DNA of 64,000 nucleotides from a virus: positions 1 through 64,000 of IMG/VR virus record IMGVR_UViG_3300042908_001014; one strand, given 5' to 3'. The notes beneath the pieces were generated by a model that saw only the letters and a list, made by a program, of their open reading frames with translations, was not told where the DNA came from and did no database searches. Both the position numbers and the translations under genes were made by a program. This document shows, in pieces, positions 43,612 to 52,900 of the stretch. Position 1 is the stretch's first letter. Each line of letters begins with the position of its first letter.

Positions 43612-46600
43612 TGGCTGTTACTAAGTATACATGTCCACCCCAAACCGCCGCTGGTTCTGGAACTTTCTCCAACAATTTGGTGGGGTTCCAATTAGTGCAA
43701 GGTGGAGGGTTTACTCAAGGTAATTTTGAGTTTACGACTTCAGTAACTGAAAAGTCTAATAGAACTTTTGAGACTGGAGTATTTTCAAATCCAATTTCGT
43801 TAGAGAGTTTAAATACAACAATTGAACAAAGTAGGTCAATCCTATCAAATAATTTTCAAGTTTTTCCAAATATAGATTTAAGTGAAGTTACTAGTTTTAC
43901 GTTATATGGACCTCTTAATAAAAGACTTTCTTCTTCTGTTGAGCACATTGTAAATTATTTTCCTGCGGCTTTAGAGATAAGTAAAAATAGACCTGATTTT
44001 ACAAGTGGGGTTACTGCAAATAATATAATATTTGACCCTAATGATAATGTGACAGAATTTGAGATTGATATTGAATCAATATCAAATCCATTTAATATTG
44101 ACTTTACTACTAATGCGACTGTTAATTTATCATCTCGAGAGATTAAAGTATCGGATTTAAGAAATTTAACAGTTGAGTATCCTAATTACATTTTAGTTAT
44201 AAACGGGGAAAATTATCCAATTAATAATATAACTCCATCAAGTAATTTAACTGCGGGAACTTTAACCGTGTTTGTTGAAGGTAATCCATTTGATAACAAT
44301 CCAATCAGTTATGATTATTTAATTATAAGACCAAATGATGATGTTGTTAATAGAGTATTTAATTTAGAATTAGACTATGTTGATAAATTTATTTTAGATA
44401 GGTCAACAACCCCAATATACACTTCTCAATTTACAGTACCTTTAGAAAGTGATAATGGTACTGTGTATAATTCTACAGATAAAGTTACATGGCCATTATT
44501 TGGGGAATGGAATTTAGATATTTTAACTGATTCTTTCACGGTTTATTTAGAAAAGTTAAATGAAATTGCTGAAAATTTTGATAGCTACAAAACTAATTTA
44601 ATTGCTAGATTCTTAGTTACCGATTCACTTGTAGAGTTTGATACCCAAGACCAAAAAGTTGATAAAGTTTTAAAAATTTATGGTAGAAGTTTTGATGAAA
44701 CAAGAGTTTTCATTGATGCTTTGGCCAACATGACATCTGTTAATTATAATATTGGTAATGATATACCATCACAGTTGTTAAAAAATTTGGCTCAAACTTT
44801 AGGGTGGAATACGGATATTTCACCTATAACTAATGACAATTTTTTAGATTCTTTATTTACAACAAATCCAACACCATTGTTTGATGGTATAAGTTCTAAT
44901 CCTACTCCCGATGAATTAAATTATCAATATTTTAGAAATTTGATAATGAACTCAGCTTATCTATTTAAGTCAAAGGGTACAAGAAAATCTATTGAAAGTT
45001 TATTAAGATTAATCGGGGCTCCTGACGCAGTTGTTGAATTTAACGAGACTGTTTACGTAGCTGACCAAAAAATTAATATAAATGAGTTTAATCAAAGGTA
45101 CGAATTAATCGCAGGAGGTTCATACATACAACAATCAGTTGTTTTAGACTCTTCAACAACTTATTCAATACAAGGTAATATATACACCGCCTTTACAATA
45201 ACAAATACTGTTATTGAAACTGATACTACAAGAAATGATTACCCTGTGGACAGTCAAGGTTATCCATCAATGGTAGAACCTAGTGAAAGTTATTATTTTC
45301 AAATAGGTGCGGGGTGGTTTGAATCTACACCTGTTCATAGAAGTTCGGAAATTATAAACTATACTACAAGTGTTTTTACAGGACAAAATTTTAATGTACA
45401 AACTCAATTATCTCCATTCACTTATGGGTTACCATATTTGCAAAGATATGAAAATTTACCTTATTTAAATCTTGGATTTGGTTTACAGAAAACTAAAGAC
45501 AATAGAAAAAGTTGGGTATCTACAGATACTAGTCGACAAAATTCTGACGCTGGATTTAATTCAGATTATTATGTTGGAGATGATAGATTGGTTATTAATG
45601 TTAAAAATGTTGATTTATATTTAAACCCCGCACAAGGATTGTTATACGACGTTTGGTATATTTCCCAAACTTCAAATTATCCAATACCAAGTACCGGATT
45701 ACCTAATTTTTCTTCCGCAAACTTATTAAATGGATTTAATCTTGGTGACTGTAATTATAGTGCGGGTACTGGAGTTAACGGTTTAGTTTATTGTGGGTTT
45801 GAATTTGACAGAACAGTAATCAATCCTAAACCTCAAAAAAAGACATTTTTTGAATTTGCTCAAGATTTTATAAAGAATATGATAAATGTTAGAGATAGAT
45901 TATTTATCTCTGATGGTAAAACAGGAGGATATCCTAAATTACAATCTATATTTTGGCAATACTTACTATCTAATGAAACCGTTAATATACCAACAAATCA
46001 ATTCACGTATGAAAAATTAATTGAATATGTTGAAGGGTTAGGGGACTATTGGATTAGATTAGTGGAACAAATGGTTCCCGCAACAACGATTTGGAATACT
46101 GGTGTTAAATTAGAAAATTCAGTATTTCATAGACAAAAATACGTATACCGAAGACAACAAGGATGTGAGATTATACCAATACCGTGTGAAACTTGTAATG
46201 CTACGGGACCATTGTTTTCTTATGATTGTAATTACGAAACAATTAGTTGTTCAATATATCCATGGAGTAATGGATTAACTTCAGTACCTTCATTTGCGGA
46301 TGTATTGTATCAGACATTAAATAATTATTTAAGTCAAATTGGATTGACATTTAATGATTGTGATTTAAATAGTTTATATAGTACGTGGTATGTTGATATA
46401 AATGTAGGAGGAAATCAATTAATCCAACAATCATTTTTTGATGGGTATGGATTAAATAATAGTGATTCATTCCCAACACAAAGTCAATGGGTAAGTGCTT
46501 TACAGACTTATTTACCACAACTTAATAATTATAATTTAAATTATTATATAAGTAATTCTATTTTGTATGTACAGAATTTGGATTGTGGGCAAGATTTTTT

Positions 46601-46655
46601 AAACCAAACGTTTAATTTAAACGTGGGTATAAACTTTTCATTAGCATGTAATTAA
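43611..46655 (+). CDS. Large baseplate protein with a tail-protein-I-like segment
   Basis: A 1014-aa protein. Around residues 445-480 FRNLIMNSAYLFKSKGTRKS is followed by ESLLRLIGAPDAVVEF, the pattern of the phage tail protein I family (P2 gpI), where a GT-K-G/S-I---L-LLG element is typical. This fits the order gp25 (W), gp6 (J), then I, then fibres. Residues about 760-830 (FISDGKTGGYPKLQSIFWQY, then VEQMVPATTIWNTGVKLENS) also look conserved in large phage baseplates. A Cys cluster follows (CEIIPIPCETCN). The C-terminal domain may attach fibres. Starts and ends in TAATG overlaps. Confidence 0.6.
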   Translation: MAVTKYTCPPQTAAGSGTFSNNLVGFQLVQGGGFTQGNFEFTTSVTEKSNRTFETGVFSNPISLESLNTTIEQSRSILSNNFQVFPNIDLSEVTSFTLYGPLNKRLSSSVEHIVNYFPAALEISKNRPDFTSGVTANNIIFDPNDNVTEFEIDIESISNPFNIDFTTNATVNLSSREIKVSDLRNLTVEYPNYILVINGENYPINNITPSSNLTAGTLTVFVEGNPFDNNPISYDYLIIRPNDDVVNRVFNLELDYVDKFILDRSTTPIYTSQFTVPLESDNGTVYNSTDKVTWPLFGEWNLDILTDSFTVYLEKLNEIAENFDSYKTNLIARFLVTDSLVEFDTQDQKVDKVLKIYGRSFDETRVFIDALANMTSVNYNIGNDIPSQLLKNLAQTLGWNTDISPITNDNFLDSLFTTNPTPLFDGISSNPTPDELNYQYFRNLIMNSAYLFKSKGTRKSIESLLRLIGAPDAVVEFNETVYVADQKININEFNQRYELIAGGSYIQQSVVLDSSTTYSIQGNIYTAFTITNTVIETDTTRNDYPVDSQGYPSMVEPSESYYFQIGAGWFESTPVHRSSEIINYTTSVFTGQNFNVQTQLSPFTYGLPYLQRYENLPYLNLGFGLQKTKDNRKSWVSTDTSRQNSDAGFNSDYYVGDDRLVINVKNVDLYLNPAQGLLYDVWYISQTSNYPIPSTGLPNFSSANLLNGFNLGDCNYSAGTGVNGLVYCGFEFDRTVINPKPQKKTFFEFAQDFIKNMINVRDRLFISDGKTGGYPKLQSIFWQYLLSNETVNIPTNQFTYEKLIEYVEGLGDYWIRLVEQMVPATTIWNTGVKLENSVFHRQKYVYRRQQGCEIIPIPCETCNATGPLFSYDCNYETISCSIYPWSNGLTSVPSFADVLYQTLNNYLSQIGLTFNDCDLNSLYSTWYVDINVGGNQLIQQSFFDGYGLNNSDSFPTQSQWVSALQTYLPQLNNYNLNYYISNSILYVQNLDCGQDFLNQTFNLNVGINFSLACN

Positions 46656-48862
46656 TGGCGATAACGTTAAATTATGAATTACAAATCACAGGTGACTGTC
46701 AAAGCAATTCATCAGGTGCGGTTGGACTTACAATTTTTGGAGGTACCCCTAATTATACTATAACATGGTTATCACCTGCATTATCACCAATTGTATTGGT
46801 TGGTAGTGCAACTACGATAACTTCATTATCAGGAGGGTCTTATAGTTTTTATGTAAGTGACCAATCAATTCCGGTAAATAACACAACTAACATTAATTTT
46901 TATATTAACACAGGATGTTGTGTTTCAATAGATGTTCAAGATACTACATGTAATTTACCTAATGGTTCATTAACGGCCACTACCGCTTACGCTCCTTCGT
47001 ATGGTACAGTTTATTTATATCGAGAAGGTGTGTATGTTACAAGTGCTCTAACTACTGTTGTGACTCAAGAGGCACCTCCACCCTTATATTCAAATCCTCA
47101 AGTTTCAACTTCGGCATTTTTTGATGGGTTATCTGCCGGAACATATCAGGTAACACTTTTTGATTATGGTGGATGTCAGTGTTCAAGTCAAACTTGTATT
47201 ATAAGAAATTCTTCAGAGTTTGATTTTGGGTTACTTGTTGCGAATGCTTCATCATGTAATAATGGATACGGAAAACTTACTATTACTGGTAATACAGGAC
47301 AACCTCCATTTTTGTACGAATGGTCGTCAAATGTACCGAACGCAAGTATTACTGCAACTACTGTTAGTGGATTGTCCGCGGGTAGTTATAGTGTGATAGT
47401 TACGGACTCAACTGGATGTCAAGTAACTAAATCCGCAATAATTAATACAGTACCGCCTTTAGGGTTAAATTTTTATACATCCACACAAGCATCTTGTCTC
47501 TCAAATGATGGTACTGTGACATTAAATATTTCAGGAGGTACTCCTCCGTATTATTACATACTATCAAATGGTGACTCGGCAATAAGTTATTCTACGACGT
47601 ATACTTTTTCAGGCTTAGCTGCTAACACATATACAGTACAAATAGTTGATTTGGCTCTTTGTAATTTTTCACAAGATATACAAGTCCCAATGGAGGGTAA
47701 TTTTAATGTGATATCTGTTGTTACAAACAATGTGACATGTACATCATATGGTTCATTATCAGTTAATTTAATAGGTAACTCACCATTTACATATACATTA
47801 GAGGATAGTAATGGTATTTCAAATACTGTTATTACACAAGTAAACAATTATCAGTTTACAAATTTAACTGCCGATACATACACGTTAACTATTTCTGATT
47901 ATTTAGGAAGTTGTGAATACACCGATACCTACACTATTGAACAATCAAATGACTTTATAATTAATGTTAGTTCAATTGATACTACTTGTAATTCTGATAA
48001 CGGATTTATAACGGTTGATATCACACCAATAAATTCTACAACTTTTACATATGAGTTAGTGGGTATTGAAAGTTATGGACCGACAAATGACACTTCATAT
48101 ACTTTTAGTTCACTTACAACTGGAGTCTATTCAATTGTTGTTACGGATGAAAGTGGATGTACACAAACGGCAACAAGCGTTTTAACAAATCAATCTGAAG
48201 TTAATTTTGATTTGTATTCGACAGGATGTGGTACAGGTGCTCAAGGTACTGCAAGTGCAATTATAAATTCAGGAATCCCACCATTTGATTTTTATTGGAG
48301 CGCAAGTACTATCGATGGGTTTATCTCTATTGGTACTCAGGAAGGCATTTATTTAACAGGATTAACTAGTGATTTATATAGTTTAACTTTAACAGATAAT
48401 AATGGTTGTGTTTTAACTAAAACAGTCTCAGTAAGTTGTGGTAGTTTAGTTAGTTCTTCTTATCAAGTTTTTAACATTTGTCAACAGACTTTTACCGAAA
48501 CCTCAAATCAAAAAAGAGGAATAATACAAATGTATAATGAAGGATACTTAGATTTGACTAATGGGTCAAATTGTATTTTAAATTATGCCAATTTTATTGT
48601 TGAGGTGACATTGGGTTCTCAAGTGTATGCCACCCAATTTTATACATCTAATTCTTTAACTAATGCTCCGACTGACGATTTATTTATAAGTGCAATACAA
48701 TCATCATTAAACGGTGCTTATGGTGTAGGGAATGTTATTATTGATTCTTCTATGAACATTGTCGTAATATCTTCAGATTGTAATTTAAGTTATGATATAT
48801 TACAAGACTTAAACATAACTATTGATTTAAAAATAGAATACGACATTGATTGTCAATCATAA
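46655..48862 (+). CDS. SprB-repeat virion protein
   Basis: A 735-aa protein built mainly of about seven SprB-like repeats of 70-90 residues. Each has a Cys or polar start, a GGTPPY(Y/T) turn, a middle WS or LSNG strand, then LSAGSYSVIVTDSTGC-type closing strands. Clear copies begin near residues 12, 95, 190, 270, 345, 425 and 510. SprB repeats come from gliding-motility adhesins of Flavobacterium and relatives, so their presence in a phage structural gene suggests a Bacteroidota source. The last 140 residues form a different domain that also occurs, in part, in the neighbouring large protein (a final DCNLSYDILQDLNITIDL strand set). Likely a fibre or side-spike that contacts the host. Confidence 0.7.
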   Translation: MAITLNYELQITGDCQSNSSGAVGLTIFGGTPNYTITWLSPALSPIVLVGSATTITSLSGGSYSFYVSDQSIPVNNTTNINFYINTGCCVSIDVQDTTCNLPNGSLTATTAYAPSYGTVYLYREGVYVTSALTTVVTQEAPPPLYSNPQVSTSAFFDGLSAGTYQVTLFDYGGCQCSSQTCIIRNSSEFDFGLLVANASSCNNGYGKLTITGNTGQPPFLYEWSSNVPNASITATTVSGLSAGSYSVIVTDSTGCQVTKSAIINTVPPLGLNFYTSTQASCLSNDGTVTLNISGGTPPYYYILSNGDSAISYSTTYTFSGLAANTYTVQIVDLALCNFSQDIQVPMEGNFNVISVVTNNVTCTSYGSLSVNLIGNSPFTYTLEDSNGISNTVITQVNNYQFTNLTADTYTLTISDYLGSCEYTDTYTIEQSNDFIINVSSIDTTCNSDNGFITVDITPINSTTFTYELVGIESYGPTNDTSYTFSSLTTGVYSIVVTDESGCTQTATSVLTNQSEVNFDLYSTGCGTGAQGTASAIINSGIPPFDFYWSASTIDGFISIGTQEGIYLTGLTSDLYSLTLTDNNGCVLTKTVSVSCGSLVSSSYQVFNICQQTFTETSNQKRGIIQMYNEGYLDLTNGSNCILNYANFIVEVTLGSQVYATQFYTSNSLTNAPTDDLFISAIQSSLNGAYGVGNVIIDSSMNIVVISSDCNLSYDILQDLNITIDLKIEYDIDCQS

Positions 48863-48865
48863 TAG

Positions 48866-49963
48866 ATGTGTCTTATAACTTTAAATAACATAACAGGAGT
48901 ACCTCCATACACAGTGGAGGTCTGTGATTATTTTAAAGTTAATTGTCAAACCATTGCGTACTACGATTCTTACATACCTCCACAGTTAGTATTATCAGTA
49001 CCTGCACCATATAATACTGCTCCGGTAGTTGTGGTAAGGGTTTATGATGCGAATGGATGTATTAGTGAAAGTAGTCTAAGTATGTTTACCCCAACACCTA
49101 CCAATACAAATACTCCAACTGTTACCCCAACACCTACAATTACACCAACTAACCAAACCCCTACCCCAACACCAACTAATACCCCAACACCAAGTATTAC
49201 ATCAACTAAAACTCCTACACCAACTATTACTCCTACTGCTTTAACACCAACTCCTACGTCAACCCCGACACCAACTCCTCAAACTCCAACACCGACTCCG
49301 ACTAACACCCCTACTGTGACCATTACTCCGACTGTGACTAAAACAAAAACTCCAACAACAACAAATACTCCTAGTGTTACTCCGTCACTATCTCCGTTAC
49401 CACCAACTAAAGCGTTCTTATTCATTGAACCTCAAAGTGGTAGTACGGATATTGGACAATGGATGTACGATAACTCACAGACATTCTATGGATTTACAAA
49501 TAGTACTGCTCCTGCACTTAATCAAAATAAATTTAATCAACAATTAAACATTTATGTCGATTTCTCAGGATGGACATCAGGATTGTTCCCATCAATCATA
49601 AATCAGGATGTTCCACAAACAACTGGTGGAAATGATTCATTTGGTAATGCTATTGTTGCATATAATTTCAAAACAACTAAAGTCGATAAAAACACTGTTT
49701 CAGGTAAAGCGTGGTACACATGGATGATTCCAACAGGAATGACTAATGGATTATACCAAACTAAAATTGATTATAGTACATCAAGTCCATCTATGCCACC
49801 AACAACTGTAAATACTGAACCAACAATATATTCTTATTATTTTACTTACAGTGGAACTACAATACCTCAAACGACATATAGGGTTTATACAACTTACCCA
49901 TCAACAAACTTTAATTTATTGAATACTTCCGATATATATTTTAAAGGAAATACAGTAAGTTAA
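48866..49963 (+). CDS. Pro/Thr-linker adhesin
   Basis: A 365-aa protein with three parts. Residues 1-70 ([18 protein letters not shown], then YIPP and a GC pair) form a small domain nearly repeated at the start of the gene at 58042. Residues 75-180 are a Pro/Thr-rich linker built from units like TPTPTNTP. Residues 185-365 form a beta domain ([20 protein letters not shown], then [15 protein letters not shown]) of unknown family, probably the receptor-contact head. The shape is that of a small tail fibre: base, flexible stalk, tip. It starts three bases after the SprB gene. Confidence 0.65.
   Translation: MCLITLNNITGVPPYTVEVCDYFKVNCQTIAYYDSYIPPQLVLSVPAPYNTAPVVVVRVYDANGCISESSLSMFTPTPTNTNTPTVTPTPTITPTNQTPTPTPTNTPTPSITSTKTPTPTITPTALTPTPTSTPTPTPQTPTPTPTNTPTVTITPTVTKTKTPTTTNTPSVTPSLSPLPPTKAFLFIEPQSGSTDIGQWMYDNSQTFYGFTNSTAPALNQNKFNQQLNIYVDFSGWTSGLFPSIINQDVPQTTGGNDSFGNAIVAYNFKTTKVDKNTVSGKAWYTWMIPTGMTNGLYQTKIDYSTSSPSMPPTTVNTEPTIYSYYFTYSGTTIPQTTYRVYTTYPSTNFNLLNTSDIYFKGNTVS
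49088..49405 (+). repeat. Pro/Thr-linker low-complexity repeat
   Basis: About 106 codons alternate ACT/ACA/ACC and CCA/CCT/CCC around short TPTPTNTP-like units. Related tracts at 58258-58371 and 60722-60946 share long imperfect stretches such as ACACCAACACCTACC-type runs, giving three places where these genes could recombine. Confidence 0.8.
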
Positions 49964-49975
49964 TAATTATAGTAT

Positions 49976-52900
49976 ATGTCTACATTCCCATATAAAAACC
50001 CAATAAGTTCAGAACAATTAAATGGAGTACAATCTGTTGAAAGGTCCGAAACATTTGGAACAAATTTTTCAGTACTTGGAGTTGGTGGGTACATGGAGGT
50101 ATTTAATCTTACTGATTTAGTATATACAATACCATTTGCAACATTTGGACCAATTGAGTATAGTGGTAATACCATACCAATACAATTTACAAAGGGGACT
50201 GGTGCGGTATTTTCACCTGATGTACTAACACTTAATTCTGATAATATATCTTCGGGAAGAAAAAGGTTGGGTATGTTGGCTTACGTCTATGAAGACGACC
50301 AAGTGTACCAATTCAGAATTGATAATTACGAATCATTATGGTCTGCGGTAACTGCAACTACTGCAATTACATTTTATGATTTTGGAACCACAATTAATAA
50401 TACGACTGTTGCAAGTCAAAACTTCATTAACGCTTGGACGGCATCGACTATTGAAGGTGTTGGAGGCGCAACACACGCTACCGCTATTTGGAAAAAATAC
50501 GGTTCAACTGGAAGTACCTCATCCGCAAGTACTTTATATATTACAGGTACAGGAATTAATTCCACAATAAGATGTGGGGTTAATAATACGGCTGCGGGTG
50601 ATTTTGGAGGTGCTCTTGCGGGTTCAGGTAATACCGCTTCAGGTAATTATTCATTTGTTGGTGGAGGACAAGGTAACACCTCAAGTAATTATTTTTCAAC
50701 AATCGGAGGAGGAGGTTTTCATACATCAAGTGGATTTTATTCAACCGTAGGTGGTGGACGTTGTAATACATCAAGTTCCTATAACTCAACCGTAAGTGGG
50801 GGATATTGTAACACCTCAAGTAGTAAATACTCAACTGTTGGTGGTGGATATAAAAACAACTCAAGTAGTAAATACTCAACCGTAGGTGGTGGAGTTGGTA
50901 ATACTGCAAGTGGTTACAACTCAACCGTAGGTGGTGGAGTTGGTAATACCGCAAGTAGTTATAACTCAACCGTAAGTGGGGGATATCAAAACACCTCAAG
51001 TAGTAAATACTCAACCGTAAGTGGGGGATATCAAAACACCGCAAGTGGTAATAACTCAACTGTAGGTGGAGGACAAGGTAACACCGCAAGTTCTTATTAC
51101 TCAACCGTAGGTGGAGGACAAGGTAACACCTCAAGTAGTGAATACTCAACTGTTGGTGGTGGTAAATGTAATATAGTTACTGGTAAAGGTGTGTGCTCCT
51201 CAATTTTAGGGGGTAACTATAATAGTGTTGAATCACAGGCTTCCTCAATTTTAGGAGGATTAGGTAATATTGTTAAATCTTATGCTGGTAACATTAATGG
51301 TGGAGTCTCTAATATTATTGGTAAGGGTATAACGTATTCAAATCTATATTGTACGAATTCTGGTTATAATAGAGTATATCTTAGTGGGGATGTTACAGCG
51401 TTATACCCTAATGGTGACACTGTCCAATTTTTTAATAATTATGATGGTAATTTAATTAAAGGTGATATTACTAATTCATCATATAGTGGGGGGTATACTT
51501 GTTTGGATTTATCAGTGAATACTGGGTCAAATGTATATAGTACTCCAATTATTAATCTTAATAACGTAGGTATCTATGGATGTTTCAATACCATCAATGG
51601 AGGGTATGTAAATAGTATTAGTTCTCAATATTACGCAACAATTGGAGGGGGGCATACAAATTGCGCAACAGGAAATGGGTCGACAATAGGTGGAGGTGAA
51701 GATAATGAGTCAATTGGGCCGGTATCAACCATAGGTGGAGGAAATGGTAACACTACAAATGGAAATGGGTCGACAATAGGTGGAGGGAGTGTTAACACTG
51801 CAAATTGTTTTTGGTCGACAATAGGTGGAGGAAATAGTAACACTGCAACTTGCGATTATTCAATAGTAGGTGGTGGGTATAAAAATACCTCAAGTGGTTG
51901 TTACTCTTCTGTATTAGGAGGTTTAATAAATTGTGCTTCAGGTAACTCATCCATAATTGGGGGTGGTAAGTGTAATTGGGCTAATGGAGGGTGTGCGACC
52001 GTAAGTGGGGGGTATAAAAACTATTCAAACGGACCTTCTTCATTTATTGGAGGGGGACAATTAAATACCGGAACATCTGTTAATAGTGTTATCGCAGGTG
52101 GACAAGTAAACTGTGTCACAGGTAGCTCAGGAACTATTGGTGGTGGTTATAAAAATATTTCGTATGGTGACTTTAGTACTATTAGTGGTGGTTATTTTAA
52201 CTGTGCGGTAGGAGGATGTTCATCAATTTTAGGTGGTTATAAAAACAATTCTTGTGGAACTCATAGTGCGGTTGTTGGAGGTACTGGTAATAATGCTGTT
52301 GGAACTTGTTCATTTATTGGAGGAGGAAGTTCAAACTCAGCAACAGGACTAACCTCAACAATTGGTGGGGGTATTAATAACTGTGCTTATGGAGCTTGTT
52401 CATCTGTTCTTGGCGGAAAATGTAATACTTCATCAGGAATATATTCAACCATATCAGGAGGGTATAGAAACTTTTCTTGTGGTTCTTATAGCTCAGTAGT
52501 TGGTGGTAGATTTAATACCTCGTCAGGAATTTACTCAACCATATCAGGGGGATACCGAAATATTGTATCAGGTTGTACTTCGTTTATTGGTGGTGGTACT
52601 TTAAACTGTTCTTGTGGAAATCAGTCATCAATACTTAACGGACAGTCAAATATTATCACTCCTTCATTTGCGAATGTTACAATATTAAATGGTTCCTCAA
52701 ATACGGGTAATACAAGTAATAGTGTAATTTTAGCGGGATGTTCAAACATTCTATCAGGAGCAAGTTCAAAATTTGCGTATACAATTATTGGTAATGGATG
52801 TTTAAATAGGGTTTTAGGTGATACATCAAATATTTTAAACGGATTTAATAATTTAGTAAGTTCCCTTGGAACGTTTACAACAATCCTAAATGGATGTTGT

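Noticed and set aside
50580-51149. Minus-strand 189-aa open frame with HLRLS-type repeats
   Set aside because: It is the mirror of the 45-bp fibre repeats; periodic DNA keeps the opposite frame open. The residues are odd (His/Leu/Tyr-only).
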